From NCBI GenBank assembly GCA_037439425.1, contig JBBIWA010000006.1:1-64000 (forward strand): a stretch of DNA of 64,000 nucleotides, read 5' to 3'. A program made the position numbers and the translations under genes. The notes beneath the pieces were generated by a model. The model saw nothing but the letters and a program-made list of their open reading frames with translations, was not told the origin of the DNA and ran no database searches. The DNA is from JBBIWA01 sp037439425. GTDB lineage: Bacteria > Acidobacteriota > Blastocatellia > RBC074. Shown one piece after another: positions 1 through 8,252 of the stretch (its first letter is position 1; each line of letters begins with the position of its first letter).

Positions 1-424
1 CTGGAGTGGCACTTCAGCGCCTTCTTCTTCTTTCAGCAGCCAAGCCTGCTTGAGTATTAGCGACGGAGGGAAAAACAAGCCCGGGCGAGCGGAAGCTGGA
101 ACGAGTCTTTGAGGTAGAGGAGATAGCGTCTGATACGCAGGTGTGAGAGAGATTCGACGCGGTACCGACCAAGCCGTTGCAGCAGGTCACGGCCTGATGT
201 CTTCGAGCGGATGGCGGAGAGTCGGATGGGGTGTGCAGTTTATGAACGAGTGGTAAGAAGTGTTAGCCGGTCGCTTTCGAGGGAAATGAATATTTTCATT
301 CGACGAAGACCAGCTCTCCTGGATGTTTGAGGCGCGAGGGCAAGAGAGGCAAGACGCATTATTCACAGGTGGTAGTGGGGACGACAATAGGCGCGCGCCT
401 GCAGAGGTGACATTTTGCCGCAAA

Positions 425-595
425 GAGGCCACGGCCTTGCGCCGTGGAGTCTCACGATCCTTGCTACTGAACAGATCACCGCAGCTCGAAGAGGCCACGG
501 CCTTGCGCCGTGGAGTCTCACGATCCTGGCTACCAAATCCGCAATCCGCAGTTCGCAATCCGAAATTCAAAGAGGAGTCTCACGATCCTTGCTAC
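425..595 (+). repeat. Hairpin repeat family, forward copies
   Basis: Two nearly identical 43-bp copies lie at 425-467 and 491-533 (66 bp apart) and a third copy lacking the hairpin part at 572-595. The core is a 7-bp inverted repeat, CCACGGC and GCCGTGG around a 5-nt loop, followed by the shared tail AGTCTCACGATCCT. The first two copies differ by one base in the tail. The arrangement resembles dispersed palindromic (REP-like) elements rather than CRISPR: units are not regularly spaced over several repeats and there are no unique uniform spacers. Confidence 0.8.
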
Positions 596-642
596 TGTAA
601 CCGCGAATTGAGAGTGTTTAGGAAAAAACGTCGAGTTTGCAG

Positions 643-757
643 GCTAGCTACAAACGTGAAGCTCCACGGCACAAGGCCGTGGCCTCTCAAACGATCCCGC
701 CTCCGTGTGTGTAGCCACAAGCGTGAAACTCCACGGCACAAGGCCGTGGCCTCTTGA
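643..757 (-). repeat. Hairpin repeat family, inverted copies
   Basis: Two copies of the same element lie in the opposite orientation at about 643-690 and 711-757. The 7-bp stem is fully kept and the loop is one base different (CTTGT when read on the minus strand). The tail is more diverged than in the forward copies. Having forward and inverted copies within 350 bp means transcripts across the region could also pair over long range. Confidence 0.75.
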
Positions 758-1155
758 ATTGGGCGATACAGTTCAGGCGCCGCTTTGTCGGGCGCAAGTC
801 GCCACAACTCTCACCTTCCCGCAACGGGGAAGGTAAGCTGATCTATCACAACTCGTGGATGACCGCAGTTGGAAGTGACCTGAGAGAATGCGGCTCAGAT
901 CATCAGCCCTTCACGCTCTCGAATCGAGAAGCCTTCTGTTCAAAGTCCACAAGAAGCGCGGCTATGAATGGGAACACAATTATGGTCACTTCCCAGCCCC
1001 AAGCTCTCAATAGCCTTTTACCTGCTCTCGGTGGGCTGGCATGTTTAGCGCAGCAGGTGTTTGAGGCGCGCTGCTCGGCTCTATCAGAAGTCTCCTGAAG
1101 GCCCATTGCGGCGCTCCTTGTGGACGGTCTTGTGGGTAGGTTTTTTCCAAGCTCG

Positions 1156-1185
1156 TCGTGGAGAGCTCTCTCGTGGAGAGCTCTC
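1156..1185 (+). repeat. Perfect 15-bp tandem duplication
   Basis: The unit TCGTGGAGAGCTCTC occurs twice back to back without mismatch. Each unit itself contains the palindrome GAGAGCTCTC. It lies in non-coding DNA between the hairpin repeats and the secreted-protein remnant. Confidence 0.85.
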
Positions 1186-1433
1186 GCAGCATTGTTGCTG
1201 TGGCATTTGAGCGAAGAAGGTGACAGTTCTTAATCAGGCAAGGCTCCGCAGCGGGCGGAGAAAGATGGCGACGAAGCGGCCCACGTTTCAATCAGCTGTA
1301 CCGGAGCCCACTTGCGGGCAAACAAGCTTCCTCGAAGGTCGGCTGGGACATTCACTCTGCCGCTATGGTCTAAGGTATTCCGCGATCTCTGACTCAGTGA
1401 GGCACACAAGCGGCACACTCAGAGCCCCTCGTT

Positions 1434-1451
1434 TTCCCGCTTGAGCGGGAA
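1434..1451. repeat. Palindrome, 8-bp stem
   Basis: TTCCCGCT is followed after 2 nt by AGCGGGAA, giving a perfect short hairpin. No T-run follows on the plus strand; on the minus strand it is followed by AAAACGAGG, so it does not look like a standard terminator. Function unknown. Confidence 0.6.
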
Positions 1452-1759
1452 TTGCTGGTAGTTTTACATTCTCCTCAAGCTGTGCTAAAAGTATGCTGCC
1501 TTTGCCCCCGTTGCCCTCATTGGTCTTCTAGTACTGACCAACTTGCCTGAAACTTTGCCCTCATCTTTGCCCTAGACCACAATCAGTTTGTCTCTCATGG
1601 GGGATGAGTAAGTGCAGATTTTTCTTCGTGTGTCCTGGCTCGCATCTCAGGCTTTCTAGGCGCACGGGTCGCTGAATTTTACGAGCTTTACTGCCGAACG
1701 CCTGTAGTCGTGGGCAATAATGCGCAAGTAGGCTGCTTTCGATTCTGGAGTAGATTGTC

Positions 1760-1918
1760 ATGGCGCTACGCCTCGTTTTCTCTTTCCTGGTTCGTTCCCT
1801 GTTTATTTCCATCCTGATCCTCTTATTAGCTCTGGCTGCTGCTTCTCTGGAAGCCTTTGGGCAAACTGAGGCGCTCAATGCTGAAAAGGAGACGCTGCTG
1901 AGATTGCTTAACGATTAA
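1760..1918 (+). pseudogene. Truncated secreted protein, signal peptide only (possible CAP/SCP remnant)
   Basis: An ATG opens a 52-codon frame whose first 36 residues look like a typical signal peptide: Arg near the start, a long Ile/Leu/Val/Ala stretch, then AFGQ as a plausible cleavage zone. The short mature part, EALNAEKETLLRLLND, resembles the start of a CAP/SCP domain (commonly a run like LLRLINEYR) and then meets TAA. No clear continuation was found in the other frames over the next 200 bases, so I read it as the decayed 5' end of a secreted-protein gene. It could instead be a real very small exported peptide. The family link is a guess from 15 residues. Confidence 0.35.
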
Positions 1919-2176
1919 CTTCTAAACCTGGCTACCAGGCCAGGCTGTGGGTTTGCTACGCTTATGCGCAGCAGCACCAGTGCGTGCCTTAATGCTGTGC
2001 GTTTCGATGTAGCTGGAAAAAGTTTCAACCCCGCCAGCTTCCTCAAGAATGGATGAGTGCAACGATTTGGAGATATGCTGAGGAAGATGCAAGGCCCATG
2101 AAACATCGATCGGTTGCGTTGTTGCTCCAGGGATAGCTAGCTCTGCATCAAAGAACTGAAAGGAAGCAGTGTATTC
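1919..2176. other. Intergenic, nothing recognisable
   Basis: This stretch separates the secreted-protein remnant from the convergently oriented mutase gene. No gene, RNA or terminator hairpin with a T-run could be supported. Confidence 0.5.
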
Positions 2177-3553
2177 CTATCTCTCCTGTTTCAACATACC
2201 AGCAACTCGATTGAAGACAGCGTCGAGAATCTGCTGCGCCTGCGCTTCGGTTTCGGCTTCGGCGACCAGACGAATGATCGGTTCAGTGTTCGAGCCGCGC
2301 ACGTGCAGCCAGCCGCGCTCGAAGCTCACCTTCACACCATCGCGCAGATCCAGCGGATGATCGGCATAGTCGCGGCGAACTAGCTTCAGCACTTCGCCAA
2401 TACTGTGCGAAGGACACTCAAGCTTCTCCTTGATCATCACGTAGCGCGGCAACTCGGAAAGAAGCTCCGACACCGAGCGCCCGCTTTCAGCCAGCAGGTG
2501 GAGAATGAGCGCCATCCCCACAAGGCTGTCGCGGCAGAAGTTAATGCGCGGGTAGATCACACCGCCGTTGCCTTCACCACCGATCACCGCGCCGACGGCC
2601 TGCATCATTTCGGTGACGTGGGCCTCGCCAATCTTCGCACGGTGAAGCGGGCAGTCGAAAATCTTCGCCACATCATCCATCGCTGAAGTCGTCGAGAGAT
2701 TAGCCACTACCGGGCCGCGTTTCTTGCTAAGCGCGTAGCGGGTGGCCAGCACCAGCGTGTAATCTTCACCTATCGGAGAGCCGGTTTCAGCGACCACTGC
2801 CAGTCGGTCAGCATCCATATCCTGTGCGAAGCCTACATCGGCTCGGCTCTCTTTCACCAAGCGGCAAAGATCGCCGAGGTTTTCTGCCACGGGCTCAGCC
2901 GGGCGCGGGAACAGACCGTTCGGCGTGGTGTTGATCGCTACCACTTCCGCGCCCAACGCTTCAATGAGTCGCGGCGCGATGATTGAGCCTGCGCCGTTGC
3001 AGGCATCGAGCGCGACTTTCAATTTGCGCGGAGTCTTAGGCAATACACCAAGAGCGCTGATGATGGCGTCAATGTGGTCATCAAGCGCACCGGTCAATGA
3101 TTCAACACTCCGCATCTCCGCTCCAGTGACTTTGGTGTAGTCGCCTTGATGATAGATGTCGAGCAGTTCGCGCGCCTGTCCGGGGTTCAGAAACAAACCG
3201 TCAGGACCGATGAACTTGAGCGCATTCCACTCTGCTGGATTGTGGCTCGCGGTGATGGCAATGCCGCCCTGCGCGTGCCGCTTGCGCACTATCAACTGCA
3301 CCGTCGGGACTGGGCAGATGTCAAGATCTATCACGCGGCAACCGCTCGAAAGCAATCCGGCGATGACTGCCTGGCGGACCATCTCGCCTGAAGTGCGCGT
3401 ATCGCGCCCGATCACGATCGTGCCAGAGCCAACATAAGTCCCGAACGCTTGCGCAAAACGCGCAAGCAGCGTCGGCGTCAGCGAATCGCCAATCACGCCG
3501 CGCACGCCGGAGATGCTGATTTTAAGGGTTGGAATAGCTCGCATGAGGATCAT
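2177..3553 (-). CDS. glmM: Phosphohexomutase, GlmM/phosphomannomutase type
   Basis: A 458-residue alpha-D-phosphohexomutase that interconverts sugar 1- and 6-phosphates; by resemblance to the archaeal-type GlmM group it probably makes glucosamine 1-phosphate for cell-wall precursors, though mannose or glucose phosphate are possible substrates. All four landmarks are present: the catalytic serine in TASHNP (Ser103), the metal loop DMDADR (residues 245-250), the sugar-binding loop GGEGNGG, and the phosphate-binding RGSNTEP near the C-terminus. It is the last gene of a minus-strand operon. Its ATG overlaps the stop of the small membrane-protein gene by 4 nt (ATGA), implying translational coupling. 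An alternative start lies 9 nt downstream. The symbol is given with caution, since substrate cannot be read from sequence. Confidence 0.85.
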   Translation of the reverse strand: MILMRAIPTLKISISGVRGVIGDSLTPTLLARFAQAFGTYVGSGTIVIGRDTRTSGEMVRQAVIAGLLSSGCRVIDLDICPVPTVQLIVRKRHAQGGIAITASHNPAEWNALKFIGPDGLFLNPGQARELLDIYHQGDYTKVTGAEMRSVESLTGALDDHIDAIISALGVLPKTPRKLKVALDACNGAGSIIAPRLIEALGAEVVAINTTPNGLFPRPAEPVAENLGDLCRLVKESRADVGFAQDMDADRLAVVAETGSPIGEDYTLVLATRYALSKKRGPVVANLSTTSAMDDVAKIFDCPLHRAKIGEAHVTEMMQAVGAVIGGEGNGGVIYPRINFCRDSLVGMALILHLLAESGRSVSELLSELPRYVMIKEKLECPSHSIGEVLKLVRRDYADHPLDLRDGVKVSFERGWLHVRGSNTEPIIRLVAEAETEAQAQQILDAVFNRVAGMLKQER

Positions 3554-3807
3554 TCAAGAGATACCTGAGTTATATGTGAGAGCAAGACCAAACGCTGCAG
3601 GCTTCCGACAATGATGCACCACCGGGTTATGATCTTTCCGGCAAAGGGCTGCTGTGATTGCTTGATAATGCTCATCGCCAATACTCCTACGATGACAGCG
3701 ACGCCCAGAGTTGCCCAGGCTAGCAGCCACACTGTGAGCACCAGTCCCAGGGCAAGCGCCTTGCTGATTCGGACTTGGGGCGCAAGATGAGAGGGCGAGT
3801 CATTCAT
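3550..3807 (-). CDS. Small membrane protein between two mutase genes
   Basis: An 85-residue protein with one clear long hydrophobic helix (about residues 17-48, possibly two short helices) and a basic, partly hydrophobic C-terminal half. No family was recognised. It is likely real because both ends overlap neighbouring genes by exactly 4 nt (ATGA), the hallmark of coupled genes: its start overlaps the stop of the mutase paralogue and its stop overlaps the start of the intact mutase. The position suggests a membrane anchor or partner for one of the two cytosolic mutases, but that is inference from context only. Confidence 0.6.
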   Translation of the reverse strand: MNDSPSHLAPQVRISKALALGLVLTVWLLAWATLGVAVIVGVLAMSIIKQSQQPFAGKIITRWCIIVGSLQRLVLLSHITQVSLE

Positions 3808-5156
3808 CCTTTTTTCAACCGATCCTTAGCCCAAGCCATCAACTCATGCGCGCGCTTTTCAGTTTCAGCCTCAGTGATGATGCGAATCATTGACTCGGTG
3901 TTCGAAGCGCGGATGTGCAGCCAGGCGTCATCCCAGCTCAGCTTGATGCCGTCACTGAGATCAACCTCTGCCGCGCCCGCCTGCTCGACCTCGCTGCGCA
4001 CCTCCTGCAAGACGGAGTAGAGCCGGCGCGGCTCGAACTGGACGCAGGTCTTCAGCATCGTGTAATGCGGCAATTGCGCAGCCATTTCAGAAATGCTCAT
4101 CCCGCTCCTCGCCATGTGTTCAAGGATCAAGCCGATAGCGGCTGCACTGTCGTTGGTAGGCTGTACTTCGGGCAGTGCAACTGCGCCGTTTCCCTCGCCG
4201 CCGATGACCGCTTGATGCTCGAGTATAGCTTCGGAGATGTAAGCTGTGCCGACCGGGGTGCGCACCACGCTGACGCCGTGGCGTGCGGCGATGGTGTCAA
4301 TGGCGCGCGTCGTCGAAACATTTGTCACCACCACCCCCCTCTTTCGGCTCAGTTTAATGCTGGCCGCCAGTGCCAGCGTCATCTCTTCCGAGAGCGGCTC
4401 GCCGGTCTCGGTGACAATTCCCAACCTTTCCCCATCAGCATCGTGCGCCAGGCCAATATCAGCGCGTCCGGCTTTGACCACGGCGCGAAGCTGTGCCATC
4501 GTCTCGCGCTGCGGTTCGGGGCTGTGCGGGAAGGGGGCTGCGATGTCGTCATTAATTGCCAGCGCTTTGCAACCCAATTCCTCCAGCCAGCGTGGGCTGA
4601 GAGTCGCGCACGCCCCATTGCAACAATCAACCGCCACCGTCAACTGGCGCGCGCGAATTGCTGCCGAATCAAAGACACTTTTCAAAACTTCAATGTGATG
4701 TGCGATGGCATCTTTCGTTTCAATCTGGGTCTGGATCTGATCCCACCTCGCTTTGGTGAATTCGCCTTGATGAAAGATGTCAAGCAGCTCTTCGGCCTGC
4801 ATGGCGTTGAGATAAAGGCCATCGCTGCGGACAAATTTGAGCGCATTCCACGGCGCGGGATTGTGCCCGGCAGTGATCGAAATGCCGCCTTGAGCCTGGT
4901 AATGCTTAACTGCCAGCTGCATGCTTGGCGTCGGGCAAATGCCCAGGTCTATCACCTCGCACCCAGCAGCGAGCAACCCTGCGATCACCGCTGAACGCAC
5001 CATCGGCCCTGACGGGCGCGTGTCGCGGCAAATGAGAATGCGTCCGGAGTCGAGATAAGTTCCAAAGGCCTGCGCAAAGGCGATGATCAGCTCCGGCGTG
5101 AGCGTTTCACCGACAACCCCGCGCACTCCCGTGATACCGATCTTCAGCGGTTTCAT
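3804..5156 (-). CDS. Phosphohexomutase paralogue with Gly at the phosphoserine position
   Basis: A 450-residue member of the same family as the mutase at 2177, collinear over its full length. The motif that should hold the phosphorylated serine reads TAGHNP, with GGG encoding Gly97. The metal loop is DADGER (239-244) where the family has DxDxDR, and the phosphate loop is RASNTES where RxSNTEP is usual. The sugar loop GGEGNGA is kept. Without the serine the normal phospho-enzyme mechanism cannot run, so it may be a regulatory or structural partner, bind sugar phosphate without turnover, or use another chemistry. The frame is fully open and the fold motifs are kept, which argues against a decaying gene. 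A TTG 9 nt upstream is an alternative start; I chose ATG because conserved sequence begins there. Confidence 0.8.
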   Translation of the reverse strand: MKPLKIGITGVRGVVGETLTPELIIAFAQAFGTYLDSGRILICRDTRPSGPMVRSAVIAGLLAAGCEVIDLGICPTPSMQLAVKHYQAQGGISITAGHNPAPWNALKFVRSDGLYLNAMQAEELLDIFHQGEFTKARWDQIQTQIETKDAIAHHIEVLKSVFDSAAIRARQLTVAVDCCNGACATLSPRWLEELGCKALAINDDIAAPFPHSPEPQRETMAQLRAVVKAGRADIGLAHDADGERLGIVTETGEPLSEEMTLALAASIKLSRKRGVVVTNVSTTRAIDTIAARHGVSVVRTPVGTAYISEAILEHQAVIGGEGNGAVALPEVQPTNDSAAAIGLILEHMARSGMSISEMAAQLPHYTMLKTCVQFEPRRLYSVLQEVRSEVEQAGAAEVDLSDGIKLSWDDAWLHIRASNTESMIRIITEAETEKRAHELMAWAKDRLKKG

Positions 5157-5192
5157 AATGAGCAAGTCTGACGTGCAATGCCATCACCACGT

Positions 5193-5443
5193 TCATAAAT
5201 ACTGTTTAGGGTAATTGATGTTGTCAGCAGCCGCTTTCTCATATTCTGCGGCACTGATCAAACCTGAGTCGTGATCCTGAATGAATTTCAGCTCAGCGGC
5301 AGTAAACTGCATATCGCTTTCGCGCTTCTGGCCTGAACTGGCTCGCCGCTGATTTCGATGCCGTTGTAGCCCAGGCGATGCAGGCGTTCTAGCGTAGTCT
5401 CAATAGGCTCCGGCCTCATCCAGTTGTGCATTGAGAATTTCAT
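5193..5443 (-). pseudogene. Internally deleted sugar-phosphate isomerase/epimerase gene
   Basis: Read on the minus strand, an ATG overlapping the dehydrogenase stop by 4 nt opens MKFSMHNWMRPEPIETTL, continuing to GYNGIEISGEP, which matches the first strand and helix of TIM-barrel sugar isomerase/epimerases (Xylose isomerase-like fold). After about 35 codons the frame leads to an early stop, while another frame then gives a protein-like tail (SAAEYEKAAADNINYPKQYL) ending in TGA at 5193. A family member should be about 280 residues, so some 200 codons are missing. I read it as the start and end of one gene joined by a deletion with a frame change. Assignment of the tail to the same gene is inferred. 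Confidence 0.6.
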
Positions 5444-6402
5444 ATAGATCTCTTTTGTAATAAGACCTCGGGGTTACGAACAAATCGTTCCTCTGGTCTT
5501 TCGCCACGCAGCAGGCGCGCAACCTGAGTAGCTACTTCTACGCACATCTTACGATAGGCTACATCGGTCAGCACCGCTACGTGCGGAGTAATCACGACAT
5601 TATCCAGTTTCAAAAGCGGATGGTCCACAGACGGCGGCTCGGTCGCCATCACATCCAGGCCCGCTCCAGCGATTCGCCCCTCAACTAGTGCCGCCGTGAG
5701 CGCAGCCTCATCAATCACTTCGCCACGCGCAGTGTTGATCAGGATGGCTGTTGGTTTCATCAACGCAAGTAGCTGCGCGTTTACCAGTCCCCTGGTCTCC
5801 TGATTGAGAGAAAGACTGATCGAGAGCACATCAGCCAAGCGGAAAAGTTCTTCCAGCTCTACGTAAGAGTAGCTGGCCTCACGGCTGCGTGCGCTCCAGT
5901 AGATCACCTTCATACCGAAGGCCTGCCCCAGCTCAGCGATTCGCTTGCCGATTCGACCCAGACCGAGAATGCCGAGCGTCTTACCGCTCAGTTCTGCGCC
6001 CGGTCCGATGTGATTGCGTATCTCCCAATGGCCTCTTTTGACTTCGCAGTCGAGGGAGACCAGCCGCCGGCTGACTGCCAGCATCAGCATCATCGCGTGC
6101 TCGGCGACGGCGAAGGTCGTGCCTTCGGGTGAAAAAAACACTGGCAAGCCCAGCTCGGTCGCGGCAGCGACATCTATGTTGTCCGTGCCCGCGCCGCAGC
6201 GCGCAACACACTTGAGTTGGCGACCCGCTTGCAAAGCCTCGCGCGGGATGCGCCCGCGACCTCGCGTCAACACTGCGGCTACCTCAACGAACTGCTGCTG
6301 GAGATAGCCGGTCTCTAGCCTCTCAATCAGTCTCACCTCGCCCAACTCAGCCAGCAGCGAGACGGCATCGTCATGAATGGTTTCGAGCAGGAGAATCTTC
6401 AT
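5440..6402 (-). CDS. D-2-hydroxyacid dehydrogenase, NAD-binding
   Basis: A 320-residue cytosolic oxidoreductase of the D-isomer 2-hydroxyacid dehydrogenase family (phosphoglycerate dehydrogenase, glyoxylate reductase and relatives), which reduces 2-keto acids or oxidises D-hydroxyacids with NAD(P). The Rossmann motif GLGRIG follows residue 140; the catalytic Arg lies in NTARGEV, the Glu in ATEPPS and the His in ITPHVA. There is no C-terminal ACT or other regulatory domain, so it is not a full-length SerA. It overlaps the propeller-protein gene and the isomerase pseudogene by 4 nt on each side. The original operon probably paired it with the now broken sugar isomerase; the substrate is unknown. 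Confidence 0.85.
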   Translation of the reverse strand: MKILLLETIHDDAVSLLAELGEVRLIERLETGYLQQQFVEVAAVLTRGRGRIPREALQAGRQLKCVARCGAGTDNIDVAAATELGLPVFFSPEGTTFAVAEHAMMLMLAVSRRLVSLDCEVKRGHWEIRNHIGPGAELSGKTLGILGLGRIGKRIAELGQAFGMKVIYWSARSREASYSYVELEELFRLADVLSISLSLNQETRGLVNAQLLALMKPTAILINTARGEVIDEAALTAALVEGRIAGAGLDVMATEPPSVDHPLLKLDNVVITPHVAVLTDVAYRKMCVEVATQVARLLRGERPEERFVRNPEVLLQKRSI

Positions 6403-8252
6403 GAGCGCTTGAATACAGTTCTCAGTTGTCCTGGCCCCACACCTGCATAGCGCAGGATCACACCATCACGTCCAACGATCCATCCCTCACTATTGCTGCG
6501 AAAGGTAACGGCGCGCAGCGGCGTGGTGGTGCCGCTCTCATCGCGCAGCCAGGTCGCGCCGCCATCGGTGGTCTGGATGATAATCCCGTTGAGTCCGACG
6601 GCCCAGGCCCGGCGCTCACTCACGGCGCAAACTCCCAGCAGGTTGCTTGGCACACGGCTGATCTGTACCACCCAGTTCTGACCGCCATCGGTGGTGTGCA
6701 AAATTAAGCCGTCTTCGCCAACTGCCCAGCCTGAGCGTTCATTAGCAAAAGAGAGGGCATAAAGCCAGCGCCGCGTGCCGCTCTCCTGCAGGTTCCAACT
6801 TGCGCCGCCATCTTGAGTGTGAATGATTGTTCCGGCTTCGCCTGCGGCCCAACCGCGTTGTTTGTCAACGAAGGTGATCGTCTCCAGCCAGAAGCGGGTA
6901 TTTGAGTTTTGCTCTTGCCAGCTTTCACCGCCATCAGTGGTATGCCAGACGAGTCCGCTTTCGCCTGCAATCCATCCCTCTTCCGCGCTGACGAAAGAGA
7001 CGCCGTGAAGACTGAGCTCGGTTCCACTGGGTTTGATTTCCCAATTTGCTCCACCATCGGTAGTGCGGAGGATGAGGCCTCGTTCGCCCACGGCCCATCC
7101 TCGGCGAGGGTCAATAAAACTCACCGCGCGGAGGTTGGCTGTCGTGTTTGAGCTCTGCGCCTTCCATCTCTGCCCGCCATCCTCAGTTGCAAGAATCGTC
7201 CCGTTTGCCCCCACTGCCCAGCCACGGCGAGCGTCAACGAAACTGAGCGCGGTCAACATCTCTTGTGAGCCTTGTGTTTGTGTGCTCCATCGCTCACCAC
7301 CATTGCCAGTTGTCAGGATCAGGCCGCCATCGCCCACCGCCCAGCCTTGCTGGGCGTTGATGAAGTGAATGGCACTGAGCGATTGCGCACTGTTTGAGAG
7401 CTGTGCGCTCCAGCTCGCACCGCCGTCTGTGGTGTGTAGAATAGCTCCGTCCGCACCCGCTGCCCAACCGTACTGATCATTGATGAAATAGATCGCTTGC
7501 AGATGGCTTGACGAGTTGCTAGGCTGCGCCTTCCAGCTCGCGCCGCCATCAGCGCTGTGTAGAATACTTCCGTTCCAGCCCACGACCCAGAATCTGTCTG
7601 GCGCGACTGCGTAAGCACCAAGCAAATTGCGCGTCTCGCTTTGCGAATGGGCTTGCCAGGACAGGCTCCCATCACTGGTTACCAACAACGTTCCTTCGGC
7701 CCCCGCCACTACCCCGCGCTGCTGATCGCTGAATGCGACTGCGTAAAGGTGTTTAGTGGTACCGCTCGCCAGCGGCCGCCAGCGCTCACCACCATCGTTG
7801 GTAGTCAGGATCGTGCCCTCAACCCCAACGGCCCAGCCTTTCTTTTCATCAATGAAAGAGACTGCGTAAAGATGTTTTCTGGTTCCGCTCTCCTGCTCGC
7901 TCCAGCTCTCACCGCCATTGCGCGAGGTGAGGATGATGCCGCGCGCTCCCACAGCCCATGCCTGCTTGCCTCGCAACGCGAGGCCATAAAGCGGGGTATT
8001 GACTGCGCTGCGCACTGATTGCCAGTTCCGTCCGCCATCGCTCGTGCGCAAAATCGTTCCATCCCGGCCTATGGCAATACCGTACCGCTCATTGCTAAAA
8101 CCGATGGCGTGAAGCGGATTACCTTGTGGGCGAGGATTCTGCCAGCGCCAGCTCCCTACCAGGGCCTCGCGGGTATTGGTAAGAGGGGGCACAGAGATGA
8201 AGCTGGCTGAGAGAAGAAGCGCGAATATACTCCAGTTAAAGAGAGGTCTCAT
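6399..8252 (-). CDS. Secreted YCF48/BNR-repeat protein, two beta-propellers
   Basis: A 617-residue protein with a signal peptide (residues 1 to about 25) followed by about 14 repeats of some 41 residues. Each repeat has the pattern GWAVGxxGTILHTTDGGxxW with a following SxTxxxLxAVxF segment, typical of YCF48-like (photosystem II assembly factor HCF136-like) and BNR propeller blades. Fourteen blades fit two seven-bladed propellers. In non-photosynthetic bacteria such proteins are exported and mostly uncharacterised; binding to protein or glycan partners is the usual suggestion. It is the first gene of the minus-strand operon and overlaps the dehydrogenase start by 4 nt. The repeats also make the DNA internally repetitive at a period near 123 bp. 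Confidence 0.85.
   Translation of the reverse strand: MRPLFNWSIFALLLSASFISVPPLTNTREALVGSWRWQNPRPQGNPLHAIGFSNERYGIAIGRDGTILRTSDGGRNWQSVRSAVNTPLYGLALRGKQAWAVGARGIILTSRNGGESWSEQESGTRKHLYAVSFIDEKKGWAVGVEGTILTTNDGGERWRPLASGTTKHLYAVAFSDQQRGVVAGAEGTLLVTSDGSLSWQAHSQSETRNLLGAYAVAPDRFWVVGWNGSILHSADGGASWKAQPSNSSSHLQAIYFINDQYGWAAGADGAILHTTDGGASWSAQLSNSAQSLSAIHFINAQQGWAVGDGGLILTTGNGGERWSTQTQGSQEMLTALSFVDARRGWAVGANGTILATEDGGQRWKAQSSNTTANLRAVSFIDPRRGWAVGERGLILRTTDGGANWEIKPSGTELSLHGVSFVSAEEGWIAGESGLVWHTTDGGESWQEQNSNTRFWLETITFVDKQRGWAAGEAGTIIHTQDGGASWNLQESGTRRWLYALSFANERSGWAVGEDGLILHTTDGGQNWVVQISRVPSNLLGVCAVSERRAWAVGLNGIIIQTTDGGATWLRDESGTTTPLRAVTFRSNSEGWIVGRDGVILRYAGVGPGQLRTVFKRS

Larger units (their letters stand above)
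1..1759. other. Non-coding region with repeats, no convincing gene
   Basis: Open frames here are short, overlap each other on both strands and have the low-complexity look of translated repeats (a recurring RETPRRKAVAS-like peptide comes from the hairpin repeats). No family is recognisable. A 60-codon minus-strand stretch ending near position 53 might be a decayed C-terminus but nothing identifies it. The notable content is the repeat family at 425-757, a 15-bp tandem duplication at 1156-1185 and a perfect palindrome at 1434-1451, annotated separately. Confidence 0.6.

Noticed and set aside
1..260. C-terminal end of a decayed gene on the minus strand
   Set aside because: A frame of about 60 codons ends with GRYRVESLSHLRIRRYLLYLK and a stop near position 53, which reads somewhat protein-like, but it has no start and no recognised family.
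187..570. Protein-coding frames in the repeat region
   Set aside because: The peptide repeats follow from translated hairpin repeats and frames exist on both strands; no ribosome site or family features.
425..757. CRISPR array
   Set aside because: Copies are few, in both orientations, with hairpins and unequal spacing; no uniform spacers or cas genes.
3915..4994. Long plus-strand frame inside the mutase paralogue
   Set aside because: It is antisense to a gene with clear family motifs and codes for a His/Arg/Cys-rich sequence with no recognised domain.
7641..8018. Plus-strand frames inside the propeller gene
   Set aside because: Shadow of the repeat-rich coding strand; composition follows from the repeats.
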